Of a stretch of DNA of 64,000 nucleotides, positions 1 through 10,636 are shown piece by piece. The notes below the pieces were generated by a model that was given only the letters and a program-made list of their open reading frames with translations, did no database searches and was not told the origin of the DNA. Position 1 is the stretch's first letter; the number at the start of each line of letters is the position of its first letter. The translations under genes were made by a program, and so were the position numbers. This stretch comes from Liopterus haemorrhoidalis (Eukaryota; Arthropoda; Insecta; Coleoptera; Dytiscidae). The stretch lies in the NCBI GenBank assembly GCA_963971575.1, contig OZ020616.1:4980924-5044923 (forward strand), given 5' to 3'.

Positions 1-61
1 CAACACGGTTGTTGTGTATAGAATTTTGTTTCTGGTGGTAGAATTTTTTATAATACCTACT

Positions 62-165
62 GTGTAAAAATTATTATTTTTTATAACTGTTTACTATTAG
101 ATTAAGTTTTTTCATGTAATTAAAGCCCAATAAATTAATTTAACATTATGTTTTGTTATACTGGC
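62..165. repeat. About 100-bp direct repeat, left copy
   Basis: This stretch is repeated in the same orientation at 2881-2977; both copies end in AATTTAACATTATGTTTTGT. The pair brackets family-R copy 1 and the gypsy pol fragment. Direct repeats on both sides of a gypsy fragment could be LTR remnants, but no complete LTR with TG..CA ends is visible. A tandem duplication of the target region is the alternative. Confidence 0.5.
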
Positions 166-177
166 GCCCCATTCCTT

Positions 178-1235
178 TTTAGGGTTTTGTAGGTATGACA
201 AAAAAACCCTTATACCGTCATTTTGTCGTCTGTCTGTCTGTCTGTTCGGTAAAAATTGTAGCCAAACGGCTAAACCTAGAAAGATGAAATTTGGCATGCT
301 TATACAACGCTTTGACCCGCACATAGGAAAAATACTAAAACATCTAAAAAACATATCCCGCTAAAAATATACACAAATATGTGTTCATCGAAAAAAAAAA
401 TATTTTTTTATAATTCTGAGTAGGGTATCAAATGAAAGCCCTTGGTACGTGGATTAACGAACAAATTTTTATTTTTGCAAAATAAATTATTTTGAGGCGA
501 TTTTTGCCAAAATTGTGCAAAAAAATTTTTGTCCCACACCCTGTAGCCCAGATCGTTTAAACAAAAATCTGAAAAAATTCTAAGTAATGTCCATTGGTGT
601 AAACCGGAATAGTACAACAGGAATTTTTGATCAGATTGACACATGACAAAAAACGCATTTTTGTGATTTTTGGCTAATTAATGTACACAAGTTAAATCTT
701 TGTAACACGCTACACTGGAACGTGTATGCTGGTGTAGTGTTTTTTGACGCTGGTTTTTCACCCAAGTAACTCGATCCGAAAGGGATCGAAACCTGCGAGA
801 AGAGACAATATTATTTTTTGTTTTTTTTTTTTTAATTTTTATATTGTTTAAATTATTTTTTCAAAACTCTAGTTATATTTTGGCAAATGTTGCATTTAAT
901 TTTTAAAAGCGTAAATTTAATAACCAGTGGAAATTGTTTAAATTATAATTTAATTCTGTTTCAATGTACACGAAACCAGAGGGGCGGAGCTTATAACAAC
1001 CAATGGAAGCCATAGGCGCAATTTTTAAAATTCTTAATGAAACTTGCTATATAAAAAAAAATACTGCACATATTTAGAAACCTAAATAATAGTATCAGGC
1101 GTTCGAATTAAAATTAACAAAAAAAAATATTTTAATATAAAATTTGTTTTCACACCCCAAATAATCATCATTCACTTACTAAATACCTGCAAAACCCTGA
1201 AATGTGTGAAAATTCACACTTCACATTAATTTTTT
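178..1235 (+). repeat. Family R interspersed repeat, copy 1
   Basis: It starts TTTTAGGGTTTTGTAGGTAT and ends near 1199 with the inverse (TACCTGCAAAACCCTGAAAT), followed by a shared tail that holds the small palindrome GTGTGAAAATTCACAC. A TCTGTCTGTCTG run lies at 229-244. Related copies lie at 27168-28080 (+), 34271-35185 (-) and 48381-50575 (+, interrupted). A degraded tRNA-like region lies near 695-800. The short inverted ends suggest a non-autonomous element about 1 kb long; its class is undetermined. The short ORFs inside are not conserved between copies. Confidence 0.7.
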
Positions 1236-1704
1236 ATGTACCACAACAAATGGAGCAGCGCATTCTTCAATTATTCTGTCAGAAAACAGTTTGTCCAATT
1301 CTGTCTGCAGACGTTCCTTCTTCTGTTTCGCCATCTTAAAAGGTGGTACAGCAATTGGTGCCTGATCTGGTTTCAATATAATTCTGTGTTTTGCATACGG
1401 GGTTGGTTCTCCCTCTCGTCGGAAGATCCCCTCCCTTACACTCCTTCCGTAAAGCGTTAATTCGCTTTTTTTCTTCTGTTGTGGCACTGGTTCCTTTATT
1501 TTCTCGTAGTACCACTTCTTCTTCTACTGTGACATTATTCACTGCAGTAGATGCCAATATTAGCTGGGAGTTCCGGTTATCGTCGTCGAAACTCCATTTG
1601 TTGTTAGCAGGATCTAACACGATGCCTGCTTTCGTTAGGTAATCAATACCTAGTAATGTTCTATTATCATACTTTTTTGGAAATACGACAAATTTGGTTG
1701 AAAC

Positions 1705-2708
1705 TAGAGATGGGAATTTCGGCTCAGTTTGCGGAACCGGATCAGTGGAGGTCGTTCAGTTTGTTGAGCCAGTTCATTGATCCAGCTCAGTGATCCGGTT
1801 AAGTAAACATGTTTTCGAGACATAGGTCGGTCGTTAGTTCGTAGGTAGAACGTCGCTTAGAGCCGGTTCTTGCAATATATGAACTGTAAACATGATCCCG
1901 AGACACAGGTCGGTCAATCGTTCGGTCGTAGGTAGAATGTCGCTTAGAGCCGGCTCTTGCTTAGACCCGGTCAGTTGTCGGTCGTTCGCTCGTAGGTAGA
2001 CGTCGCTTAGAACTGGCTCTTGCTTAGACCCGGTCAGTTGTCAGTCGTTCGCTCGTAGGTAGACGTCGCTTAGAGCCGGCTCTTGCTTAGACCCGGTCAG
2101 TTGTCGGTCGTTCGCTTGTAGGTAGACGTCGGTTAGAGCCGGCTCTTTCTTAGACCCGGTCAGTTGTCGGTCGTTCGCTCGTAGGTAGAACGTCGCTTAA
2201 AACGGTCAGTTGTCGGTCGTTCGCTCGTAGGTAGAACGTCGCTTAGCCCCGGTTCTTATCTAACATTTTTGAAACAAACAATTCACTTTATGTAGCTACT
2301 GTATTTTAAACCAGATGTGTTAAGTTATGGCGATGTTTATTGCCCTTATAAATCGGACATCTGGGATTTTGGCAATATTTTTAATATTTTTATATAGTAT
2401 GGTTGTAAGAAAATACAGACTAAGCCTATTAGTTTCAAATAAACTGCCCTACAAATTGATGACAATAAATAATACACTTTATGATAATACATTACACGCC
2501 GAGTTCTCGCGAAGTTCAACATGACATCGATCCAGATCCGGATCACTCCGGTCACTGCTCACAATCGCCCGACCAATCGTATCCTTGAAACTTGAAACTA
2601 TATAATGAGCCGTGAGCCGGCTCATTTCAATTTGGTAAACCGTGTCACTTCGGTCAGTGTACTGAGTCGGCTCAGTGAGCCGGTTCGTTCATGAACGACC
2701 CATCTCTA
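1705..2708 (-). mobile_element. hAT-like non-autonomous element, family C copy 1
   Basis: The ends are TAGAGATGGG and its reverse complement CCCATCTCTA, with an exact 8-bp TSD GTTGAAAC (1697-1704 and 2709-2716). 8-bp duplications are typical of hAT transposons. The subterminal regions are rich in GAGCCGG and CCGGCTC motifs, and a 62-bp minisatellite occupies the left half. No transposase is visible. Other copies or pieces: 23887-26407, 36850-37218 and 47466-47752. Confidence 0.85.
1830..2262. repeat. Minisatellite with about 62-bp units inside C1
   Basis: Five to six imperfect tandem units contain GTCGGTCGTTCGCTCGTAGG followed by an ACGTCGCTTAGAGCC-type block and TCTTGCTTAGACCCGG. Fewer units of the same repeat occur in the family-C fragment at 36930-37100, so copy number varies between family members. 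Confidence 0.85.
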
Positions 2709-2880
2709 GTTGAAACCATTTTATTAAATATGGTGACATCAACATCTGCTGTCTTCACCGTTTTGCTCGAGGTACTACCATCACCTAGTGTTATTAATAT
2801 ATTCTCTATATCGACGAAAACATATCGATTCTTAATCTTCTCATACAGGTTCCATCCTGCAATGCTTCTAGTACATCCTG

Positions 2881-2977
2881 GGTAAAAATTATTATTTTTA
2901 CTGTTTACTACCGGGTTTAATATTTTTCATGTATTTAGAGCCCAATAAATTAATTTAACATTATGTTTTGTTATAAC
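2881..2977. repeat. About 100-bp direct repeat, right copy
   Basis: This is the second copy of the repeat at 62-165, diverged by small indels. From 2978 to 3326 I see only AT-rich sequence with no gene or recognisable repeat. Confidence 0.5.
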
Positions 2978-3326
2978 AACTATTTTTTATTTATTTATTT
3001 TTTTGCTGTTGTTTTCACTGTTAACTTCTTCTTTTCGACTTTTCACTATTATTTTTTACACGCCACTGGTGTGTCGCATTGTTGACATTAAATCAGTACA
3101 GGTACAAACCTTAAGAAGTTGAAAAGCCTTTCTCAGTAAAGGTAATTGTGTCCGAAACTCACAACAAAGTTAGCCACTGATTCGATTTCAAATGAGTGAA
3201 GAGAAAGGGAAAACTATTTTATTTTCAGTGTAATCACGTTCAAATTTGAAATGATCTTTTTTGAACACATCGTTCATATGCTGCAACAGTTTCAACTAAG
3301 AATTTGGCATTTCTAAGTTATTGGTA

Positions 3327-4564
3327 CGAGGGTTACTTTTTGTTTTTACAAACGACCACTAGATGGCAATATTGAAATGTGTCATTACCATATTAGTAAA
3401 ACTTGACATTTGTTATTGTGAAATAAGTGGCAGATAATAAATTGAGCAATTGACACTGAGCGTTTGTGAAAAAATGGATATTACTTGTGAAAGTTTTCGT
3501 TGGATGATTTTTTACGATTTTAATAAAGGCCTAACTCAACAACAATGCATAGATTCCCTTCGTTCGACTTTTGGTAATGAAGCACTATCAGAAAAGATTG
3601 TTTACAATTGGTTTGCAGAATTTCGTTGTAGTCGTGCGTCCGTCAGTGATGAATCTCGTGAAGGTTGACCAAAATCGGTTGTTATTCAAAAAAACATCGA
3701 TGCCGTGCGCAAAATGATTGAAGAAGATTGGCATGTGACTTACCGTGAGATAGAGGCATCCTTTGGCATATCACAGACTGTAATACATTCGATTTTGCAT
3801 GAACATTTAACTGTGAAAAAGATCTGTCCCCGATGGAATCCGCATAATTTGACCAGAGCTCAAAAAAAGCTCGTGTTGATTGGTGTAAGGCAATGCTAAA
3901 AAAATTCAACCTAGACACTGCAAAATCCGTATACAACTTCGTTACACGTGACGAAACTTGGATTTATTCATATGAACCGGAAACTAAGCAACAATCCACT
4001 GTTTGGGTCTTCCAAGATAAACCCACAAAAGTTGTTCGTTCACGAAGCACAAAATGATGGCTTGTTTCTTTGGTTGTACTGGACATGTCGCAACCATTCC
4101 TTTAGAGGATCGGAGAACAGTGCTGAATGTTATACAACAATATGTTTGCCAGAAGTCATCGACAAAATCAGGAAAAACAATCAAAAACGTCGCATCATTC
4201 TTCATCATGACAATGCAAGCTCCCACACACCACGTCAAATAATTGATTATTTGAAGGAGAAAAACATCGAATTAATGTCTCATTGCCCGTATTCACCTGA
4301 TTTATCCACTAACGACTTTTTTTTTGTTCCCCATTGTCAAACAAAAAATGCGTGGACAGCGATTTTCATCACCTCAAGAAGCTGTTGAAGCCTTCGAAAA
4401 CCATGTTTCTGAGATACCAACTTCAGAGTCGAAAAAATGTTTCAAGGATTAGTTTGAACGCATGCAAAAGTGTATAAATCTTAAAGGTGAATATTTCAAT
4501 AAAACTGTGTTCCAAAAAAAAATTTCTTTCTTAGTTTTTGTAAAAACTGAAAAAGTAGCCCTCT
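3327..4564 (+). mobile_element. Degenerate mariner transposon of the SETMAR/Hsmar-like type
   Basis: The inverted ends are CGAGGGTTACTTTTTGTTTT on the left and its diverged mirror AGAGGGCTACTTTTTCAG on the right, flanked by TA (3325-3326, 4565-4566). The transposase starts at ATG 3474. Recognisable blocks are an N-terminal helix-turn-helix (NKGLTQQQC), HVTYREIEASFGISQT, WNPHNLTRAQKK, and the first catalytic block TRDETWIYSYEPETKQQ. HHDNASSHT supplies the second Asp, and SPDLSTNDFF corresponds to the third. A stop (codon at 3666) and several frame changes between 3890 and 4320 disable it. Length agrees with a full-size mariner. Confidence 0.85.
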
Positions 4565-4566
4565 TA

Positions 4567-5329
4567 TTACAAGAATAAAGCGAAAACTTGAGAAAAGACT
4601 AAATTTTTTCCACACACCTATTAAATAGAAAGTATAACATTATTTTTAGAGATTTTTTCTATAAGACAGACATAATATTTTAAATTTCTTTTCAAGTTTT
4701 TTCCTGTTATTTTACGTAAACATAAAATAAGATTATACTTTCACAAAGGAATTTACGGTTTAAGCCTTTTAAATCGCAGCAGCACATCAAAAATTCAGCA
4801 ACAATTCTCCTGAGTTGTTAAAATTTAATATTTTACTGCCACAGTGTTTTAAAAGTAAACAAAAAACAATCAACTTGATGTTAAACCTATTATTTTGATA
4901 AATATTTAATAAAACCATCCAAAATAGTATGGAAGGGTCATACAACTATTAATAAGAAATTATTTTACTTCGATGTTTTTTCTAAATTTTCCCTTTATGA
5001 CGAAATACTGTCCAGCGTCAACCGTGAATGTACTCACATCGGAAAAGTCTAGGGATATTGAAAAAAATATGAAAATATATTACTTATTGTACATTTAATG
5101 TTGTATTTGAATTAAAGTAGGCAATTATGAGTAGCTGGCTATGGAAAACAAATAAAAACAATAACCAACAAGACAAAACAAATACAAATTTGACAAATTT
5201 TATTCAGTACATGATCCGTAGGTTGATGAAATATTTCATTTTAATTCGATTTTAAACGTTTATATTAATAATTGCAGTGTTTTTAAGTAGTGGCATTCTT
5301 TTTTAATTTTGGAGCGACAGCATTTAACT
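4567..5329. other. AT-rich interval without a clear gene
   Basis: No repeat ends or convincing coding sequence are visible, apart from the candidate terminal exon at 4960-5048 listed separately. Confidence 0.5.
4960..5048 (-). CDS. Candidate terminal exon of an unrecognised gene
   Basis: On the minus strand a pyrimidine-rich tract and AG (5050-5049) precede an open stretch that includes FSDVSTFTVDAGQYFVIKGK and ends in TAA at 4962-4960. The residue mix looks protein-like. The open stretch is only about 29 codons, I recognise no family, and no AATAAA is visible just downstream. In DNA this AT-rich it could be chance. Confidence 0.2.
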
Positions 5330-7190
5330 ATGAATCGTGCAGTGGGACTTCTCCAAGCTGGCTTCAGGCAAGTTGATGTACCAAGCGGATAGGAGTTTCT
5401 CAAAGTGTCATCAGTCGGTTATGGAGGCATTACAGGGAAACAAGGAGTCCGGTCGAACAACATCCGGGACGTGGTCGCTGTACAACAGCAGGTCAAGACA
5501 GATGTTTGGTCTTAAATGCTAAAAGACAACCTACTATTACAGCACCCGAATTGGTAAGAGAGTTACAGCGAGCGCATAACTTAACCGTTAGTCGCGATAC
5601 TGTAAAGTGGGAAACAGAATGCAACGAGTTTGACGGCGCGTTGACGCCGTTGGACGGCGCAAACTGTCAGCGCAAAGTTAAAAGCAAGGCTGTACTACGC
5701 AAGTGCACAGAATGAACAACGTCCTCCGGCGTTCGAAGGCCGTTGATACTGAATGTTCGTCAACTTCCAACTTTTGACGCCGTTGAACGTTGACGCAGAA
5801 CACCTAACCTCAGTTTTTACTGAATGGTAAAGTGTTTGTATGTATAAATAACTTGCATACAACATAAATAACATCACACACAAGTCTTCATCATCCATTA
5901 TACTTTTAATAAAAGAAAGCGCACGTATAAACACAGATATAGGTTGTCAAGTGACACTTGACGGCGTTAAAAATTATTGCATTGTGTGCAGGCGAAAATT
6001 CTCAACGGCGCTACGCAACGCTGTCGCAAATAACGCCGCGCTGACGGCGTAGCGCGCTGTGCATTGTAATTGTGCAATGTAAAGTGGGAAACAGAATGCA
6101 ACGAGTTTGACGGCGCGTTAATGCCGTTGGACGGCGCAAAGTTAAAAGCAAGGCTGTTCTACGCAAGTGCACAGAATGAACAACGTCCTACGGCGTTCGA
6201 ACGCCGTTGATACTGAATGTTCATCAACTTCCAACTTTTGACGCCGTTGAACGTTGACGCAGAACACCTAACCTCAGATTTTCTGAATGGTAAAGTGTTT
6301 GTATGTATAAATAACTTGCATACAACATAAATAACATCACACATAAGTGTTCATCATCCATTATACTTTTAATAAAAGAAAGCGCACGTATAAACACAGA
6401 TATAGGTTGTCATGTGACACTTGACGGCGTTAAAAATGATTGCATTGTGGGCAGGCGAAAATTCAACGGCGTTCTCAGCAACGCCGTCGCAAATGACGGC
6501 GCGCTGACGGCGTAGCGCGCTGTGCATTCTGTTCCAGACTTAAGAAATCGTCTCCACGAAGTTAATATTCTATCTCGACGACCAATCAGATGTCAACCCC
6601 TCTCTAGAGGCAATCTCGGAGCAGCATTAGACTGGTATCACAATTTTCAATACTGGTGTGATAATGATTGAGCTACAGTTTTGTTTACTGATGAGTCCAG
6701 ATTTGGAATCCATCCAAATTATCGTCGAACAAGGGTATGGAGAAGATCCGGTAATTTGGAACAGAGGTTCACAGTTATAATATGGGGTGGGATAATCATT
6801 GGCAGTAGAACTGATCTCGTTTTTACCAATAAATTTTTAACAGCACAACAATATTTGTTTAAATTCTTCAACCTATTGTGTGTGAATGTCGTGTTGCTGT
6901 TAGTGATTAGTTTCACTTTGCCCAGGATAATGCTCGGCTACATGTTGCGCGAATTGTAACGAACTGGCTGGATAAAGAAAGTATAGATGCGATACCATGG
7001 CCAGCACAGTCACCGGATCTAAATCCGATAGAACATGTGTGGGACATGCTTAAGAGAAGAATTACTCCACATATGGATAACATCCACGATCATTATAGAT
7101 TCAAAGAGCTTCTAAGAGCAGAATGGGCACAGTTATCTGAAGAAGACATCGATAATGTTATTTTGTCCATGTTTTTTTTTTTTTCATTTT
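5330..7190 (+). pseudogene. Tc1-like transposase, broken by a PIF/Harbinger-like MITE dimer
   Basis: The ATG lies at 5330, followed by a helix-turn-helix region (GLLQAGFRQVDV) and, in shifted frames, PTITAPELVRELQRAHNLTV, LFTDESRFG (first catalytic Asp) and WPAQSPDLNPIEHVWDML (third catalytic site, Glu, as in Tc1 DD34E enzymes). The middle region is frameshifted. Element D1 (5606-6540) sits in the DNA-binding part, duplicating TAA; removing it with one TAA restores a codon-perfect join (DTV then RNRLHE). The 3' end runs into a T-tract and then element V. Terminal inverted repeats of the Tc1 element itself were not found. Confidence 0.8.
5606..6540. mobile_element. PIF/Harbinger-like MITE family D, head-to-tail dimer
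   Basis: The ends are AGTGGGAAACAGAATGCA and the mirror TGCATTCTGTTCCAGACT, with TAA duplicated on both sides (5603-5605, 6541-6543). The element is a tandem dimer: a second left end starts at 6082, just after a decayed right end (GTGCATTGTAATTGTGCAAT). Subterminal DNA is packed with GACGGCGT and ACGCCGT motifs. A shared ORF (MDDEDLCVMLFMLYASYL on the minus strand) might be a transposase exon remnant, but this is weak. Confidence 0.85.
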
Positions 7191-7383
7191 TTACTAGGTA
7201 TGTTCGATTTGCAGCTTCGCGTTATACTGCTAAACGCTAGCAGTAAAACGCTGCAGTTAGCAGTTTACTACTAAAAACTGGTTACATACAGGGAGTTTAA
7301 TTTTCTGTTCGATTTGTTTATACGTAAAGAATAAGAAGTACGTCTGACGTAAAGGTTAAATGTCAGATAACTTTCCAGGTTAA

Positions 7384-7855
7384 AGTGGGAAACAGAATGC
7401 ACCGAGTTCTACGACGCGTTGACGCCGTGCGTACGGCGCTATCTGTCAGGAGAAAGTTAAACCCAAGCTGTCGTACGCAAGTGCACAGAATGAACAACGT
7501 CCTCCGGCGTTCGACCGCCGTTGATACTGAATGTTCGTCAACTTCCAACTTTTGACGCCATTGAACGTTGACGCAGAACACCTAACCTCAGTTTTTACTG
7601 AATGGTAAAGTGTTTGTATGTATAAATAACTTGCATACAACATAAATAACATCACACACAAGTCTTCATCATCCATTATACTTTTAATAAAAGAAAGCGC
7701 ACGTATAAACACAGATATAGGTTGTCAAGTGACACTTGACGGCGTTAAAAATTATTGCATTCTGTGCAGGCGAAAATCTCAACGGCGTTGACGCAACGCT
7801 GTCGCAAATGACGCCGCGCTGACGGCGTAGCGCGCTGTGCATTCTGTTCCAGGCT
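7384..7855. mobile_element. PIF/Harbinger-like MITE family D, monomer
   Basis: This 472-bp copy of the family-D unit has the same TIRs and a TAA duplication (7381-7383, 7856-7858). It represents the monomeric form of the dimer at 5606-6540 and is inserted in element V. Confidence 0.85.
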
Positions 7856-7902
7856 TAAGAATCTTTTTACGATTTGGTTCGGAGATTATCTTGTGTGTCG
7901 AA

Positions 7903-8146
7903 TAGGGTGACCAGACTCTTTTTAAGAGTATTATACTCTTTTTTGAGTAATATTTTCTATACTCTTACTTTTTATTAAAAAAAAACATGAATATACTCTT
8001 TTTTGATGGTCACTTGTTTTTATTACTTCTAGTTTAGAAGTGAGGATCTTTTTGTTTTGCTCATCACTTCTATTTTTGGAGTGTAACCTTTTTTTTTAGT
8101 ATACTCTTTTTCTGTGAAAAAAATCTGGTCAGCCGAAATCTGGTCA
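7903..8146. mobile_element. Small hAT-like element W
   Basis: It starts TAGGGTGACCAGA and ends TCTGGTCA, flanked by the 8-bp duplication GTGTCGAA (7895-7902, 8147-8154). The interior is T-rich with repeated TACTCTTTTT. The TAGGGTGACCA end resembles elements at 32281 and 49478, so these may form one superfamily of short hAT-like elements. Confidence 0.65.
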
Positions 8147-8180
8147 GTGTCGAAAGGGTGAAAAATATTAGATATATTTA

Positions 8181-8348
8181 ATGGATCTTGAAATATTATC
8201 AAATCCAGAGTCAGATTCAGATTTTTCGAGTTCGGATGATGAAGTTATGAACTGTATTTGCGAGGTTTACAAAATGCCCCAGGATAGAAAAACTGAAAAA
8301 TTTTGTAGAAACTATTGTCCCAGGGTATTCAAAAAAAAGAATTTGTAA
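8181..8348 (+). CDS. Short acidic ORF, possible transposon-encoded N-terminus
   Basis: ATG at 8181 opens a 55-residue frame that begins MDLEILSNPESDSDFSSSDD and ends FKKKNL. A Ser/Asp-rich acidic start followed by a Cys-containing segment is seen in N-termini of some transposon-encoded proteins. I do not recognise a specific family. It lies inside element V, after the insertion of W, so it may be the first exon of V's lost transposase. Confidence 0.35.
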   Translation: MDLEILSNPESDSDFSSSDDEVMNCICEVYKMPQDRKTEKFCRNYCPRVFKKKNL

Positions 8349-8657
8349 GACATTAGCCATCAAAGAATATAGTATAAATATCAAAACAAATATGCTAGCC
8401 ATATTCCTGTCAAAAAGTCAAAAACAAAGTACCAACCATTTATTCTTTATCTGTGGTACCAACTCAAAAAGGTAAACAAACACAGCCGTAACAAATAATC
8501 CGCAAGAGAAGCAGCTGTAAGTTTTTCGCAGTAGCGTCATAAACTGGCAGTAAATTACGACAAATCGAACAGATTTGCAGTTACTGCGAAACAAAACAGA
8601 TTTTTTTAACGCGGCAGTAAACAGTAACTGCAAATGTGCAAATCGAACACATCTACT

Positions 8658-9914
8658 ATTCTGTACATTCAAAAATTTATTTTTATATATTGATTATTTT
8701 TATAAATAACATTTAGCTTATTTTGTTGTAAACTATTCTTTATTGAGTATTTTAATTGATAGAATACAATAAAAGTATAAAAAAAAATATATTTTTATAT
8801 ATTTTTTTATATCCCTAGATTTTTCCGATGTGTGTATTTTAATGTGAACCATAACGTATTCATATCCATGAAATATTGTTAGGGTATGTAAAGGCGTACA
8901 ATATGAACATTTTCTCCGATGTAGACTGAGATAGCCAATGTGTTTATATGTCTGTCTCATTAAAACCACTCACTAGGTATAAGTTTGGAAAACTATCGAC
9001 AATCGACAAAGTATAACGTATTAAATTTAGAGCTCTGAACGATTGCTCGCGTTATCATATGACAAACTTGTTAGTGATAATAATATGTAAACTAATATGT
9101 GTAGTGTAATTTGAAGAAAATTTATTTGCTTTCATACCTTTTGCAAAACAAAAGCACTGTTCCGTCAGAAATAATCTTGGAACTAATGCGATTATTTTGC
9201 ACTTTACTGTTGCTGGGCCGGCAAGTGATACATCCATGGGCCAGCTAACGGCCACGGGAACACCGGGATACTGGTCCAGTGCGAAATGCCAGTACTAGCC
9301 CATTACTTTCAATGCCGGGGAGTATGTGCTTCAACAGTACTGGCCCGTATAAAAATGTTTGCCGGGAAATGCAAAAATATTTTTGATACGGTTATCGTCT
9401 GACCCCCATTGCTCTATATAAGTTTTATTTGAACAATATTTTTTTTTAACTCTTTTTATTAAAGAAATAATCGAGATGAACGTGTTACCTCACTCTTTAT
9501 ATTGAATTATTGTCAATGATTTTTTTAAATGAAAATATTTTGAATGGATGTATCAAACACATTAGCTGGGTCCTTTATCTAAAATTGTATAAGTTAATTT
9601 GAACTTGCACTCGACTGTCGACACTCGAGAATCAAGAGGACACTAGTCGATCATATTGTCACAGTACGCTCGCAATAGAAACTCCAATCAATTATACTCC
9701 ATACGAGTTTTTACAAATCACAATCTGGATTTAATAAATCTCGCAACAAGTAGTACGTTTTAATGATTGAAGAGCTATCAACAATTGTTGATTATATCTT
9801 ATTGGTGATTTCATGCACTCGAATTATATGATATACAGGATATCCGTTTTTCGAGCCTAACCATTAGTAACTCCTGAACCGTAACAGGTACGAAGTCGGT
9901 TAAATTGGGACAAA
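8658..9914. other. Interval with no clear gene
   Basis: Mostly AT-rich. A GC-richer patch at 9190-9370 has several CCGGG and ACTGGCCC blocks. A minus-strand ORF from 9255 (MAVSWPMDVSLAGPATVKCK) is followed by an AAAG/GTATGA donor-like site near 9140, but nothing else supports an exon. A further patch at 9830-9914 continues after element I (from 11844), so it is part of an older unknown repeat. Confidence 0.4.
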
Positions 9915-10020
9915 GTTGCCGCCAATGTTGTAATGTATCTAGTTACAAGTATCTAGATACAGTAACTAGATACTTTTCCAAGTATCTAGATACAAATTAG
10001 ATACTTTTTGAAATATGTAT

Positions 10021-10636
10021 ATAGTTTGCAGGAAAAAGCAAGAAAGGAGCAACAAGGCGAAGACGTCATAACTTTAATAACTGACAGAGACAGAGACATA
10101 CAAAAACAAGACCAACAAAATAGAATCGACAAGTCGAGGTACAACACAAACTACAGGAAGATTAAAACTCTTGGACAACCAAGATACTTAAGGACAGACG
10201 GGAAGCATAAAAAAATAATTGCAAGATTTCGCTGTAAAAACGAGAAGAACACCAATAATTTCTGGTGGGAAGAGACAAGGAAACTGTGTAGGGTGTGCGG
10301 AGAAGAACAAGAAAATATAGAACATATAAGGAAATGCAAGGAGATGAAAGTGGAAACGAGAAACAGAGAACAGCTATTGGATGACGAAGGAGGAGGAGTA
10401 GAGTGGATGAGAAAGGTTATAAAACGAAGGAAAGGGCTAACAAACAATAAACAAAGGACCTGAAGAAAAAAAAAATGATTTATTTACATTCTGATTTTTA
10501 TTTACTTTTTATATTTTATAGGAAATGATAATATGTATTGGGTATTTATATTAATTAATTAATTCAAATGGGTAATTATGGTAACTATGTAATCTATTCG
10601 AAGCCGCAAGGCAGGAATAAAATCTATTAATACTAC
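10021..10636 (+). mobile_element. 5'-truncated LINE (non-LTR retrotransposon) tail
   Basis: The insertion is bracketed by the 15-bp duplication TTTTGAAATATGTAT (10006-10020, 10637-10651). This is the hallmark of target-primed reverse transcription. It holds the last part of a LINE ORF (to 10463) plus a 3' UTR ending GCCGCAAGGCAGGAATAAAA. The same GCCGCAAGGC tail motif recurs at 48905-48914. Confidence 0.85.
10023..10463 (+). pseudogene. LINE ORF2 C-terminal fragment
   Basis: An uninterrupted frame with a basic segment ends in a Cys/His cluster, CRVCGEEQENIEHIRKC, which matches the CxxC..H..C motif at the C-terminus of many insect LINE ORF2 proteins. Reverse transcriptase and endonuclease are absent because of 5' truncation. 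Any start codon here lies in the target duplication, so the frame is open upstream and this is not a gene in its own right. Confidence 0.75.

Larger units (their letters stand above)
1236..2881 (-). pseudogene. Ty3/gypsy-like pol fragment (protease to start of RT), split by element C1
   Basis: Read on the minus strand, 2881-2709 and 1704-1236 encode one degenerate polyprotein piece. It has a retropepsin-like C-terminal part (LLGIDYLTKAGIVLD, typical of gypsy proteases), then a spacer, then the conserved entry to reverse transcriptase (ELDKLFSDRIIEECAAPFVV). The sequence stops a few residues later, so the RT catalytic YxDD region, RNase H and integrase are missing. A frameshift lies around 1450-1490. 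The hAT-like element at 1705-2708 interrupts the frame, and its 8-bp duplication GTTGAAAC shows the coding sequence was once continuous. This is a dead retrotransposon relic and not a host gene. Confidence 0.8.
7196..8654. mobile_element. PIF/Harbinger-like TIR element V, host to D2 and W
   Basis: The ends are AGGTATGTTCGATTTGCA (7196) and TGCAAATCGAACACATCT (ending 8654), with a 3-bp TSD ACT (7193-7195, 8655-8657). Subterminal regions carry repeated GCAGT/ACTGC motifs. It lies in the 3' end of the Tc1 relic and contains MITE D2, the small hAT-like element W and a short acidic ORF at 8181-8348. Without its insertions it would be about 740 bp, so it is non-autonomous or deleted. Confidence 0.75.

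Noticed and set aside
1830..2262. Regular repeats that could suggest a CRISPR-like array
   Set aside because: The units are directly adjacent without unique spacers, in a eukaryotic hAT-like element. It is a minisatellite.
10151..10447. Hydrophobic minus-strand ORF of 98 codons
   Set aside because: It is the shadow of the LINE C-terminal frame on the other strand.
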